From the NCBI GenBank assembly GCA_028709545.1, contig JAQVWT010000004.1, positions 1 to 37,854 of the forward strand: a stretch of 37,854 nt of DNA. Reading direction: 5' to 3'. Positions within the stretch are counted from its first letter, which is position 1, and each line of letters starts with the position of its first letter. This document shows, in pieces, positions 10,867 through 21,200 of the stretch. Origin of the DNA: Bacilli bacterium. Lineage in GTDB: Bacteria > Bacillota_I > Bacilli_A > RF39 > UBA660. The notes beneath the pieces were generated by a model. That model did no database searches. It saw only the letters and a program-made list of their open reading frames with translations, and was not told the origin of the DNA. The position numbers were made by a program, and so were the translations under genes.

Positions 10867-12936
10867 TTATTTTTTTTCTTTGGCAGCTGTATCGCGTTTA
10901 GATTTAAAGTTTACCACAGCATCTGATAATGTTGCTCTCATCTTAGAATCCATTAAATCAACAATTAAATCGGCATTATCGACTTTGGTTAATTCAGAAT
11001 GTAAAGCTTCTAAATCCCCATCTTTGATTTTATTATATTTAATTCCGGTTTTTTCAAGTCTTTTTTCTCCTAGTGAATTATAATCGGTAATGATTCGATT
11101 TATTTCTGAACCTAATAAATGTTTGTTTTCTTTCAATTGGTCGATTGTTGATTTAATTTGTGAATGAATACCATCATACTTAGAATTGGTTTTATCACTA
11201 AATATTTTCTTTAATTCATCAGTCTTAAGTTTATCAATAGAATTATTGGCTTGTTTACGCATATATTCTGCAAACTCAAATTGAGCATTTTCAATTAAGT
11301 TTCCGTTTTCATCTTTAAAGCTTTTTTCTATGCTAGGGTTTCGAGCAAATTCTGCCTTATATTCCTTCATAAATGATTCATTAGATCCCATAATATTTGT
11401 ATGCTGATTATCTCGAGCATCTTCAGCTCTTCCAACAGCTGTTCTGGCTTTTAATAAATCACTAAATTCGTTGCGTGATGCTTCTACGCTAGAAGCTGCT
11501 TTTAGGCTTTGATCAAAAATAGTTGTTCCTCTTCCTTTATAATCATCTTTTATATCGCCGATTTTCTCCTTAAAATAACTTTTAAATCCTTCTCTTGTGT
11601 ATTTTTCTTTTTCATCTAATATATTTTGACGAGTTCTCATTGCATCAGACGCTGCCATTCTACCAGCACCACGAATCTTAGTAGGGTCTTTGATATCTCC
11701 ACCATATTTCCAACCCTCGCGAGCACCTAACAGTGATCCTCCAACATTTCCTTGGGCAAAGCCTCTAATTCCCCCACTAATAGCAGTTGCACCACGCATT
11801 GCATATTCGTTTTCGCCAAGCTTTTTCTTAATACTAATATCAAGATCTATATCAAATAAGTCTTTGATAAGTTTTGGTCCATCTTTAGCAAATTGTAGAA
11901 TTCCTAAAATTACGGCAACAGTTGCCAGCCCTTGAACTAAGAAATTACCACTCGTTGCCCACATATTAGAAATTACTTCTGGGACTAAGGTTATTGTAAA
12001 CATTGCAAAATAAATAATAATTAATTTCAAGAAAATATCAAGATATGTATCTTTTAGAGACTTAAACCACTTAGTCTCAAAAATTGAATTTTTTTCAGTA
12101 ATATTCATTGCTATAGGAATAGGTGCTGATATTTGTAAAAAACCAAGTTTAGCAACCCTTATTCCAATATCAATACAATATGAAATTATCATTTTTAATG
12201 CTAGTATTGCTACTATTGTACTCATCAATGGTCTATACACCATTTTGCTTTCCAGATTCAAAAAAGATTCCCAAGCATTTAAATAAAGTGAATTATGAAG
12301 TTTATTATTCATAAATAAAGCACCTGCATCATTTTTATCTAAACAGTCATCATAAACATCAACATAAGTTTTACATATATTAACTTCATTTACCTTATCT
12401 AGGCAGGCAGTATAAGTATACTCTACCCCATTTTCAACCGGATGAAAAAAAGTAGTTGCTAAAGTAAGAGCCATATTAGTTCCAGCTTTTGCAATATCAT
12501 CACCAGTATTTGAAGTATTTGAGCCTCCTAAAATAATATTACCAATTACATTAGAAGTAATAACATTGTACTGAAAAATTTGCATATATTTAAAAGCAGT
12601 TGGCAAGAGTACTATTAAAACAATTGAAGTTATAATTTTAGTAACTAATCTTTTAGCACCATTTTCTCCTGTTAATTTATCGGGATTTATAATTAGTAAA
12701 ATAATTTCATATGCCATTATAAATAACATAGCAATACCTAAAACTGTAAAAACGCGATCTATTATTAATCTTAAAGTGCTTTCCCCAAATAAGTTAACTT
12801 GACTTATCGCAATAAAAACCTGATACATCAGCGATATAAGTGAATATAAAATCCAGTCTAGAAAAAGACCAATAGCATTAAGAGTATTTGCTAGCCAATC
12901 TCCAAGGATGCCACTAGTTGTGAATAAATTTATCAT
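10867..12936 (-). CDS. VirB6/TrbL-like polytopic T4SS membrane protein with long hydrophilic C-terminus
   Basis: Multiple TM segments, Gly-rich IRGFAQGNVGGSLLGAREGWKYG linker, charged C-terminal tail, operon position. Confidence 0.75.
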   Translation of the reverse strand: MINLFTTSGILGDWLANTLNAIGLFLDWILYSLISLMYQVFIAISQVNLFGESTLRLIIDRVFTVLGIAMLFIMAYEIILLIINPDKLTGENGAKRLVTKIITSIVLIVLLPTAFKYMQIFQYNVITSNVIGNIILGGSNTSNTGDDIAKAGTNMALTLATTFFHPVENGVEYTYTACLDKVNEVNICKTYVDVYDDCLDKNDAGALFMNNKLHNSLYLNAWESFLNLESKMVYRPLMSTIVAILALKMIISYCIDIGIRVAKLGFLQISAPIPIAMNITEKNSIFETKWFKSLKDTYLDIFLKLIIIYFAMFTITLVPEVISNMWATSGNFLVQGLATVAVILGILQFAKDGPKLIKDLFDIDLDISIKKKLGENEYAMRGATAISGGIRGFAQGNVGGSLLGAREGWKYGGDIKDPTKIRGAGRMAASDAMRTRQNILDEKEKYTREGFKSYFKEKIGDIKDDYKGRGTTIFDQSLKAASSVEASRNEFSDLLKARTAVGRAEDARDNQHTNIMGSNESFMKEYKAEFARNPSIEKSFKDENGNLIENAQFEFAEYMRKQANNSIDKLKTDELKKIFSDKTNSKYDGIHSQIKSTIDQLKENKHLLGSEINRIITDYNSLGEKRLEKTGIKYNKIKDGDLEALHSELTKVDNADLIVDLMDSKMRATLSDAVVNFKSKRDTAAKEKK

Positions 12937-12947
12937 ATGCCCAGCTC

Positions 12948-13358
12948 CTAACTAATACACGTTGTATATTTTTGATCAATTAAACTTAATAATATATTTA
13001 AAAGAATTGGTAAAAAGAAAAGGACAACGATAAGAATTAGTCTTGTAGCTAATTTCTGTGTACATTTTTTTATAGCATCATCATCTTTACCAGCTATTGC
13101 AGATATATATTCTACCGAACTTAATATAACTACCGCTAAAGGTCCCACTATTCTAATTATCTTTAATATTTGCTCTAAATCCTTTTTTAATACTGGCCCA
13201 AGAAGCCCTTCACATTTATTATCTGAATCATTATCTAAAAGTGTTACTGAATAATCATTTTCTCCAAAAACTATAGGATCAGCTTTAACCTCATTAACAC
13301 CTATAAAACAAAGTATAAAAAATAATAATATAAACAAAAAACAATATTTATGTTTCAT
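12948..13358 (-). CDS. VirB2/Mbov_0395-like pilin-like small membrane protein
   Basis: Signal peptide, two TM segments around a charged loop (EYISAIAGKDDDAIKKCTQKLATR). Confidence 0.6.
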   Translation of the reverse strand: MKHKYCFLFILLFFILCFIGVNEVKADPIVFGENDYSVTLLDNDSDNKCEGLLGPVLKKDLEQILKIIRIVGPLAVVILSSVEYISAIAGKDDDAIKKCTQKLATRLILIVVLFFLPILLNILLSLIDQKYTTCIS

Positions 13359-13465
13359 TTAAAAACCTCAATCTAAAAATTACTATTTCCTATCTAAAAG
13401 TATATCAGAACAATACAGTTTTTTCAAGCAAAGTTTATAACTATTTGCGTGCTAAGCCAAGAAAA

Positions 13466-13485
13466 AAAACAACTTTCGTTGTTTT
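13466..13485 (-). terminator. Rho-independent terminator hairpin (AAAACAAC-tttc-GTTGTTTT)
   Basis: Perfect 8-bp stem with T-run on minus strand, directly after the 13494-13874 gene. Confidence 0.6.
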
Positions 13486-13493
13486 GCTTTTTA

Positions 13494-13874
13494 TTATTTA
13501 GAATTAGCAACAGCTGATTTACAATTTGAACTCCATGGTGTTAATATACAGTCTTGACAAACACTAAATTCGGCTGCTTCTTTAGCTGTTTCATAATTAC
13601 CAACTACACTAAATAGCCAAAGGACTATTGTTGGTATAAAGAATATTACAATACCAGCAATTGCTCTATATACTAGTCTTGTCGTTTGCTTTTTAATTTC
13701 ATCATCTTCACTTGCTACTACAGCTTTACCAAAATCAAACATTCCCAGTGCTATAATTAATACTGGAATTGCAACTTTGAAAAAAGTTAATACCCAACCA
13801 GCGAATTGTAATATTTCTGATGCCTTTGTACAGAACTCTCCTACATCTACTGCTGATACTATTAAATTATTCAT
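13494..13874 (-). CDS. VirB2/Mbov_0395-like pilin-like small membrane protein
   Basis: TM / GMFDFGKAVVASEDDEIKKQTTRLVYR / TM; C-terminal CQDCIL...CK. Confidence 0.65.
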   Translation of the reverse strand: MNNLIVSAVDVGEFCTKASEILQFAGWVLTFFKVAIPVLIIALGMFDFGKAVVASEDDEIKKQTTRLVYRAIAGIVIFFIPTIVLWLFSVVGNYETAKEAAEFSVCQDCILTPWSSNCKSAVANSK

Positions 13875-13939
13875 TTATAATCTCTCCCTTACATCTATAT
13901 AAATTCTATATTATAATTTAGTAAAAGTCAACAAAACTC

Positions 13940-14956
13940 TTAGCTTTTATTGAAAATACTAGCAAAAAAGCTGGTTTTTTTTAAAATTTGTTTTTTAAAA
14001 CCTAATTTATATAGAAATTCATCAATAATTTTAATTCTTTCTCTTCGATCATTAAAATTAACTATATTAAAATAAACTTTAATTTTAGTTTCATATTCGA
14101 AATTATGAATATCTTCTCCTTTAATAGAACTTCTATTAAGAATTATTTTTTTATCTTTCATTTTAAGATGAATATTACTATCTTTTTTTAATAACTTGTT
14201 TAATTTAATAGTACCTGGATCAATTAAATATACTATTTCATCACATTTTTCTTCATTATCGGTTCCATTTAAATCAATAATAATTACATCAGCTTTAGAA
14301 AACTCTTTAATTCTTAATGAAAGTTCCTGATCACTAGTGCAAAATGAAAGATCAGAATCACGAAAATAAATAAAATCTTGTTTATTCATTTCAATACCTT
14401 TAACTGTATAGTTATGTTTTAATTGCTTAACCATCATATACGCTAAGGTTGTTGCACCCGCATGCTCAGTTAAGTTTTGGATGCCAATTATTATTTGGTT
14501 ATTATTACTTTTAAATTTAACCGGTTTATCTTCAATAGTTTTTTCTATATATACCTCTTTAGGAGGTATATATAGATTATCTTCTTTAATATAATCTTTT
14601 ACGTCTTCAATAGAATTAGGATTATTAACTAAATAATTAACACCTGCTACATTTCTAGTAAAGTTATAATACCCGTTTTCTACTAGTTTACTCAAATAAC
14701 TAGGACTATTAACAACTTCACTATCATTAAGGAGAATAATAACCCTATCTGCATCAAATCCTTTTAAAAAGTGAGTAGTGCTACTTATATCATAGTAATT
14801 TTTAATTGCAGTTATATCAACAATAATTTTATTATAGTAAAAATTAACTAGTTCATTATTAAGTTCATCTAAAGAAAACTCTCCAACAAGAGTTTTTATT
14901 ACATCTACATTTAAAGTGTTAATTATTTTATTTTGATTACTAACTATTATATTCAT
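13940..14956 (-). CDS. TadZ/CpaE-like (MinD/ParA superfamily) ATPase with variant P-loop
   Basis: N-terminal receiver-like region followed by IIIGIQNLTEHAGATTLAYMM (Walker-A-like, no Lys) and ADVIIIDLNG. Confidence 0.6.
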   Translation of the reverse strand: MNIIVSNQNKIINTLNVDVIKTLVGEFSLDELNNELVNFYYNKIIVDITAIKNYYDISSTTHFLKGFDADRVIILLNDSEVVNSPSYLSKLVENGYYNFTRNVAGVNYLVNNPNSIEDVKDYIKEDNLYIPPKEVYIEKTIEDKPVKFKSNNNQIIIGIQNLTEHAGATTLAYMMVKQLKHNYTVKGIEMNKQDFIYFRDSDLSFCTSDQELSLRIKEFSKADVIIIDLNGTDNEEKCDEIVYLIDPGTIKLNKLLKKDSNIHLKMKDKKIILNRSSIKGEDIHNFEYETKIKVYFNIVNFNDRRERIKIIDEFLYKLGFKKQILKKTSFFASIFNKS

Positions 14957-14965
14957 GTTTTTTCC

Positions 14966-15412
14966 TTATATATTTTCGCATTTTAAATCATAAAAATCAG
15001 TTGAGAAGTGAATTGATTTTGACCCTCCACTTACCGGAAAAGTAAATATATCTCCTATTACTGGTAAATCAAGTTTGAAAAATACAGTAGCTGTATAATA
15101 AGTTTTCTTTAAAGTATCATTTGTTGTCACGCAACTAATACAGTAGCGATATTTTCCGTTAGTTCCATCATAGCCTTCTCCGCGATTAGAACAAGATCCT
15201 CTTACTGAATATCCATAACCACTCATGTAATTTGCTATTGCTTCCTGACTAGAGTCATTATATCCTTCATACTTTTCAATAATACTTACTACTTCATTCT
15301 TAACATGAAAAGCCTTAGAATAGTTAACCGATATCGCCAGAAAACTACTAAATAGCACAATAAAAGTAACAACGATACCAAAAATCCAGGTACCCCCTAT
15401 GGCTTCTCTCAT
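14966..15412 (-). CDS. Small secreted pilin/TadE-like protein
   Basis: Short N-terminus then hydrophobic helix (GTWIFGIVVTFIVLFSSFLAI) and Cys-rich ectodomain. Confidence 0.5.
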   Translation of the reverse strand: MREAIGGTWIFGIVVTFIVLFSSFLAISVNYSKAFHVKNEVVSIIEKYEGYNDSSQEAIANYMSGYGYSVRGSCSNRGEGYDGTNGKYRYCISCVTTNDTLKKTYYTATVFFKLDLPVIGDIFTFPVSGGSKSIHFSTDFYDLKCENI

Positions 15413-15436
15413 CTTTAATCAATTCCTTTTTATTTT

Positions 15437-15676
15437 TTAATCTTTTACTGGGCACATAACTGTTTGTTCCTTATCATCTTCATCAAGATATATACATTCT
15501 TGGCTTTTTGCACCATCAGATGCTGGTTTACAACTAATAATTTGTGAGCAGTTCGTACTTCTTGTAATATTAGCTTTAATAGATGGCCATATTAAAGTAG
15601 TAAACACCACCCCAATTGCGGCAATTGCAACAACAGCAATAGCTGTCATACTTAACTCTCCACTTGCTTCTTTCAT
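15437..15676 (-). CDS. Small Flp/pilin-like protein (79 aa)
   Basis: MKEASGELSMTAIAVVAIAAIGVVFTTLIWP pilin-like N-terminal helix, Cys-containing C-terminus. Confidence 0.5.
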   Translation of the reverse strand: MKEASGELSMTAIAVVAIAAIGVVFTTLIWPSIKANITRSTNCSQIISCKPASDGAKSQECIYLDEDDKEQTVMCPVKD

Positions 15677-15759
15677 TTATAAGTCCTCCTATCTTATTAA
15701 TATTATTATACATCAGTTTTATATTTTAAACAATTATTATTAAATTGCTATGTAAAGCT

Positions 15760-16467
15760 TTACTTATTACAAGACAATGGCTCTAATATACATGTTACAC
15801 ACTCTTCATATAAAGCAATTTCAGCACTTCGGTCACTTAAGAGTGACATAAAGGTATTTAAAATGGTTGGAATAAAGAAAACAATAATTCCTAAGATGAT
15901 TCTTCTTATAAAGATCTTTGTCTGTTTACTTAGTTCATCATCTTTATCTGCCGTCACAGCTTTATAATAATCAAAGGTTCCCATTAAAATTATTATAAAA
16001 GGAACAAGTATTTTAGCAAAGTATAGTAGATATCCAGCAAAAGTTAAAACTTTAAGAACATCTTCTTCTTCACAAATATATTCTCCGACACCTTCCATTT
16101 TAGGAGTACACGTTGCTTTTGCTTTTACTTTTAGATCTGACCTATCAAAATTATGGAGATTTACATAATTTTGGCATGCATCTTTTGGAGAAGCACCTTT
16201 GCCTAATCCGCTAGGATTTATAAGACCTATTCCTATAGCACAAGAATATTCTACTGAGTCCACTGTCGACTCTCTTCCACCACAATCTTTTATCACTTTT
16301 TCTTCTATACCAGCTGGAGTACAATCATCTGGGCAATTTACACTGCCATCTTCATATGTACAATAACAGTAAACAGTTATTTTTTTTGTAGCAGCTGATG
16401 CTACATAGCTAGGTGTCAGTAATAAAAAAAGCATAAATATTAACAAAAAGATTTTATTCATATTCAT
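15760..16467 (-). CDS. VirB2/Mbov_0395-like protein with extended Cys-rich N-terminal ectodomain
   Basis: Signal peptide; TM / GTFDYYKAVTADKDDELSKQTKIFIRR / TM; C-terminal CVTCIL...CNK as in the 13494-13874 protein. Confidence 0.6.
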   Translation of the reverse strand: MNMNKIFLLIFMLFLLLTPSYVASAATKKITVYCYCTYEDGSVNCPDDCTPAGIEEKVIKDCGGRESTVDSVEYSCAIGIGLINPSGLGKGASPKDACQNYVNLHNFDRSDLKVKAKATCTPKMEGVGEYICEEEDVLKVLTFAGYLLYFAKILVPFIIILMGTFDYYKAVTADKDDELSKQTKIFIRRIILGIIVFFIPTILNTFMSLLSDRSAEIALYEECVTCILEPLSCNK

Positions 16468-17596
16468 AATTAGTTTCCTTTTCTTTTGAAGTTAATTTTC
16501 TTAAAAGTTTATAACCTACATATCCAGCTACTCCGACTACTAATATAACAACAATAATACCACTTATATTATTACTTTTCTTAATATTAATTAAATATAT
16601 AGTTTGAGACTGATCTTCTGCAGTTACAATAATTTCTATTTTAGAATGATTTTTTAAATCATAATTACCTCTTATTTCATAATTAGAAGCAGAACTTTCT
16701 AAAACAGCTTCTATTGCTAAATTAGTCTCATCTTTAATTTTAAGTGAGTAAGAAAATATATCTGGAGTAAAGTTAATATTATATCCAGAAATTATTAGTG
16801 AGCTTAACTTTGAATTAGAATTAAGAGTTTCTTCTTCCGTTAAAGCTTTTAGTTTAATTGTATAAACCCGGGTTTCACCATTTTCAGCAGTAACAGTTAT
16901 TGTTATGGGGATATCAAAACTTATATCCGTATTATTTGAAACAATATACTTAGCTTTTTTATCTTCAAGAATAGGTTTAACTACTATTGAAGTAGTGTTT
17001 TCAAAAATTTCTAAAGTATATTCCTCAGTCATTTTAGAAAAATTTATTTTGCCAGGATCAAACTCTATATTTGTTAAATAATTATTATTACTTTTTAGAG
17101 CTGGAGTAGTAGTTGGAGGCGTCGGAATAATTGGAGCCCTGGTTGTTGTCGTTCTTGTAGTTGGTTTTGTAGTTACAGTAGGAGGTGTATATCCACCACC
17201 AGTTGAGGTTTTATTACAATCAAAATAAGTGACAACACTACAATATTTAACATTTGTAGAAGGCGTGCAACTTCCAATATAAGGAATACAACCATTATTT
17301 ATAATTTGTAAATATTTAGACTCATTACCATTAGTACAACTAATAATATCTTCAGATAAACGATATTCTGTTTTCCAAATACCACTATAACATGTTGCTT
17401 TAACACAATTCCCAAAATATCCGTTCCCACTACTAGTTTTTATACTTTCTTGAAAATCAAGACACTCTCCATAAGTCATATCACTTTTAGTAGGTGTATT
17501 AAAACTTGCGGCAGAAGCCTCAATTATAAAAACATTTAAAACAAAAATAAATAATGCTATTTTTAAAACTCGTCTCATATAATGCTCCTTTTTCAA
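16454..17596 (-). CDS. Surface protein with cadherin-like beta-sandwich repeats, Thr/Pro linker and C-terminal TM anchor
   Basis: YLTNIEFDPGKINFSKMTEEYTLEI and LSSLIISGYNINFTPDIFSYSLKI repeat signatures; TTKPTTRTTTTRAPIIPTPPTTTP linker. Confidence 0.75.
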   Translation of the reverse strand: MKKEHYMRRVLKIALFIFVLNVFIIEASAASFNTPTKSDMTYGECLDFQESIKTSSGNGYFGNCVKATCYSGIWKTEYRLSEDIISCTNGNESKYLQIINNGCIPYIGSCTPSTNVKYCSVVTYFDCNKTSTGGGYTPPTVTTKPTTRTTTTRAPIIPTPPTTTPALKSNNNYLTNIEFDPGKINFSKMTEEYTLEIFENTTSIVVKPILEDKKAKYIVSNNTDISFDIPITITVTAENGETRVYTIKLKALTEEETLNSNSKLSSLIISGYNINFTPDIFSYSLKIKDETNLAIEAVLESSASNYEIRGNYDLKNHSKIEIIVTAEDQSQTIYLINIKKSNNISGIIVVILVVGVAGYVGYKLLRKLTSKEKETNYEYE

Positions 17597-17669
17597 AAAA
17601 AAGATATCAGTAATGATATTCTTTTTTCTATCAAGACCTATATTAATAATAGCACATAATTATTAATAT

Positions 17670-18263
17670 TTAAATCTTTTTAAACAAATTTTTCTTGTTT
17701 ATTATATATAATCCGGTACTTAATAAAACTACGGTACTTCCTAATACTAAATAATAAGTATTTATCCCGGTTTGGGGATTAGTTTCATCTTTGGTTTTAT
17801 CTTCATCAGGATCAACAGTTCCACTAGTATAAGCGGTACCGTTTCTGTTTAACAAACAATTAAACTGATCTATTCTGGTTGCATACAGAGTTTTTAAGTA
17901 ATCTTCATCTTGATCATCGACTGAACATGTAGCTCCTAATTCAAGTCCATGTCCCGTAGCAATTGCACTATCGATAAGTTCTCGATAAGGATTTTTATTT
18001 CCATTTGCACAGGTCACATTACTATTCAGTGGAGCAAAATCAGCATGAGTAACTTTGCTGCTTACACAAGTTACCTCAATACAACTTAAATAATAACCAT
18101 TTGTCGCATTTGTATTTGCTCCATTAAGTTCAAGTTGCGCCTCACATTCAGTTTTAGTATCGTATATCCTAACTGGAGTATCATGTTCAACTTCTGCCAA
18201 AACAATTGTTGGAATTATAAGTAGTAAGATAATTAATAAATATTTTAACTTCTTCATATTCAT
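17670..18263 (-). CDS. Secreted Cys-containing surface protein with NPQTG-type sorting signal
   Basis: Signal peptide; C-terminal NPQTG-INTYYLVLGSTVVLLSTGLYII-NKKNLFKK. Confidence 0.7.
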   Translation of the reverse strand: MNMKKLKYLLIILLLIIPTIVLAEVEHDTPVRIYDTKTECEAQLELNGANTNATNGYYLSCIEVTCVSSKVTHADFAPLNSNVTCANGNKNPYRELIDSAIATGHGLELGATCSVDDQDEDYLKTLYATRIDQFNCLLNRNGTAYTSGTVDPDEDKTKDETNPQTGINTYYLVLGSTVVLLSTGLYIINKKNLFKKI

Positions 18264-18269
18264 CCCCTC

Positions 18270-21200
18270 CTATTCTTCTATATAATCTTGAAGTTTCTTA
18301 CGTTTTTTGTTAACCATTATTATTATACCACCGCCAAGAATAATAATACTCCCGACTATCGCAACCGTGGTTTCTAACTGTTTATTATAAACATCTTTTA
18401 TTATATCAACAGAATATAAACCAGTATCACCATTTTCAGCAATTACTTTAATTCTAACTGTACTAAATGCTGTTAAATCATTATTACCATACATATAAAC
18501 TTCTGAACGATCACTTGCAGGTGTAGCTGTTAATAATAAAGTCTTTTCTCTTTTTATCTTTAAAATATAATCTTGAACATCAGGTCTAAAATTAATATCA
18601 TAATCTTTAACTGTTAGTGTCTCAAGTTTAGTATCACTTGATACTCCAAGTCCATCTTCTTTTCTATTTATAAATACATTATAAATCTTTGTAACAGAAC
18701 CATTAGTAACTATAATCTCAATTTTATTAGCACCTACTTTAAGTCCTAGATTACCATTTATTTCAACAATAGCGTTATCACTTTCTGGAAGTGCGTAAAC
18801 TTTGACAGACTCAGTTGCATATTCTACTGAAACTGAATAACTTAAGTTTTCTTTATCAAAATATATTTCGGTTCCAGGAATTGATAAGAAACTTAAATAT
18901 GCACTATTTGAAATATTTAGTTCCTCTTCAGCACCTGTCTTTATAAACGTAAAGACATAATTTCTAGTTATTCCAGCCTCACTGATTGTTTTTAATACTG
19001 CCGATGTTATATCTTCATTAATAGTAATTGCTCTTGGCTCATATCCAGCAATAAAGGCTGATTTATCACTTTCTAAAATTCCATTAATATTTACACTTTT
19101 TGTGTTTTTTGGAACTGAAACTGTATAGTCAGAAACATAAGGATCAAAATTAATTTTTCCAACACTTAAAGTAACATCTTTTAAAGCGTTTACTGATTCA
19201 CGAGTATCAGTTCTATTAATTATAAATGTATAAGATCTTTGTGCACCTTTGCTATTTTCTATTTTAATTATCGCAACATTTCGTCCATAATCTAAATCAA
19301 TAGTTCTTGGCTCATATCCCTCAACATATTTAGCATCACTACTAGTTAAAGTTGCATAAAGTGCAATTTTATCACTTTCAACAGTCAGTTCATAAGCAGT
19401 TGTAAATAAATCAAATCCAGTTGCAATCATTGAATCTTTCATTAACTGATTAGATAATCTAACATATTCTTGAGACGTAACCCCATCTAAATACGCTAAT
19501 CCATCATCTGTTTTAAGAGGCTTTAATGTATGAGTTAAATCATCGTTTGGACCTTTTGCTGTAATTTCTGCAGTAGTCGAAACATCATCACTATAAATTC
19601 TTAACATAATCGGATAACTAATTGATTGATCATTAGTCATTACCCAAGCAAAGTGATGCCCAGCATGCCTTTGAACAGAGGCTATATATTCACTGTTTTC
19701 AAATGCTTGCCATTTTGAATCTTCAGTTACACCCTCACCATTATTTATAATATAACCTTTTAAACCAGTATTAGTTGAACTATCTGTTCCTTTAATTGAT
19801 ATTGTTCCAACATTGTCTGGCGTTACTAAACTTCCAGTTCCATGAACTTTAGGTCTATCAACAGAATGACATGTGTATTTATATGTTATAAAACATGAGC
19901 GTGTTCTAGAAGTGCCAGATAAATCTTTACAAGAATTATTTACTGGGTCTGGTGTAATTACCCTACGATATCCACTTGCACACTTAAATATTTCTCTTTC
20001 ATCATTACCATTTACTTTAAAGTTTCCTTTGCCATCATATTCATAACAAACATCCCTTTTTATAGGAACAATTGACTTCTTATCAGCATCATATGTGGTT
20101 TGATTCTTTAAAGCCTTTGATGCTTTACATGTTGTTTTGGTTGAAGTACTACCGCTTGTTTTCCCGCCTGTACTTCCACCTGTGTTTCCTCCAGTGTTTC
20201 CACCAGTATTGCCTCCATCATCATCATCATCATCGGGTTCGTCTTCTGTTTCTTCAGGCATACACACTACTTCTTCACCAGTTATCATAGTACGGTCAAC
20301 ATATGCTATTGTGTCTTTATTTTCATCGTTTTTATATACAACCATACAAAATTGCTTAACATCTGTTCCTGGTATAACATCGCCATAGTCACATAATATG
20401 GTTGGATGCCTATAAAATTCTAACTCGGTATTGCATTTAAATTCCATAGGGTTTGAGTTACTATTTAATTCAGATAACTTATGATAATATACCGCTCCAG
20501 CTTGAGCATATCTTATAAGCGGATATTCTTCTTCTTTTGGTTCTTCATCAGATAAATATTTATAATATAATGTTGTATTATTTACCGGTATTCCATTAAT
20601 TGAAGTTATAGTGCACGTAGCAGCATCACTATCAATATTGTCACAAGTAGTAACATAAACTATATCACGGTAATTACCCACAGCACCACTTATCCATGCA
20701 TCTGAGCCTGTGCTAGAGACATATAGAGATTTATTGATTTCAGTTGTTTTAGGTTTGGCAACAGGAACATCGACTTTCGGTGCTACTACAGAAGTTTTTT
20801 TTGTTGTAGTAGTTATTTTTTTTGTCGTGGTATTTGTACTATAATCACTAACTTCTATAGTGTATTTATAAGCATTAGAACCACTTTTATCATATGCATA
20901 ATAAGTACCAGCTTTTGTAGCTCTAAATATACAAGAATATGCTTTAGTTGTTAATGTAGCACCAGAGTAAACTCCTGTTTGAACATTCGCGTTAGTTTCA
21001 CTAAAGCTACACCAATCTGTGTCACTAGTCAAAGTTAAATCTGCATTAACCGAAATATTCTTATTGACAAATTGCCAAGTCGTTGATGTTGTTGAAGCAC
21101 AACTTGCAAAATAAGTAACCGGATAACCAGCTTTTCCAATTCCAAAATCATCGCAAGCTTTTTCTGCAGATATGTCTGATAGATTTTCTTTAGTAGTGCC

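Noticed and set aside
10808-11083. Plus-strand ORF antisense to the VirB6-like gene
   Set aside because: Antisense shadow; no RBS or recognisable domain
11690-11935. Plus-strand ORF antisense to the VirB6-like gene
   Set aside because: Antisense shadow of Gly-rich coding region
20072-20388. Two overlapping plus-strand ORFs with His- and Pro/Val-rich translations
   Set aside because: Produced by the GGNT/poly-Asp repeat of the minus-strand surface protein
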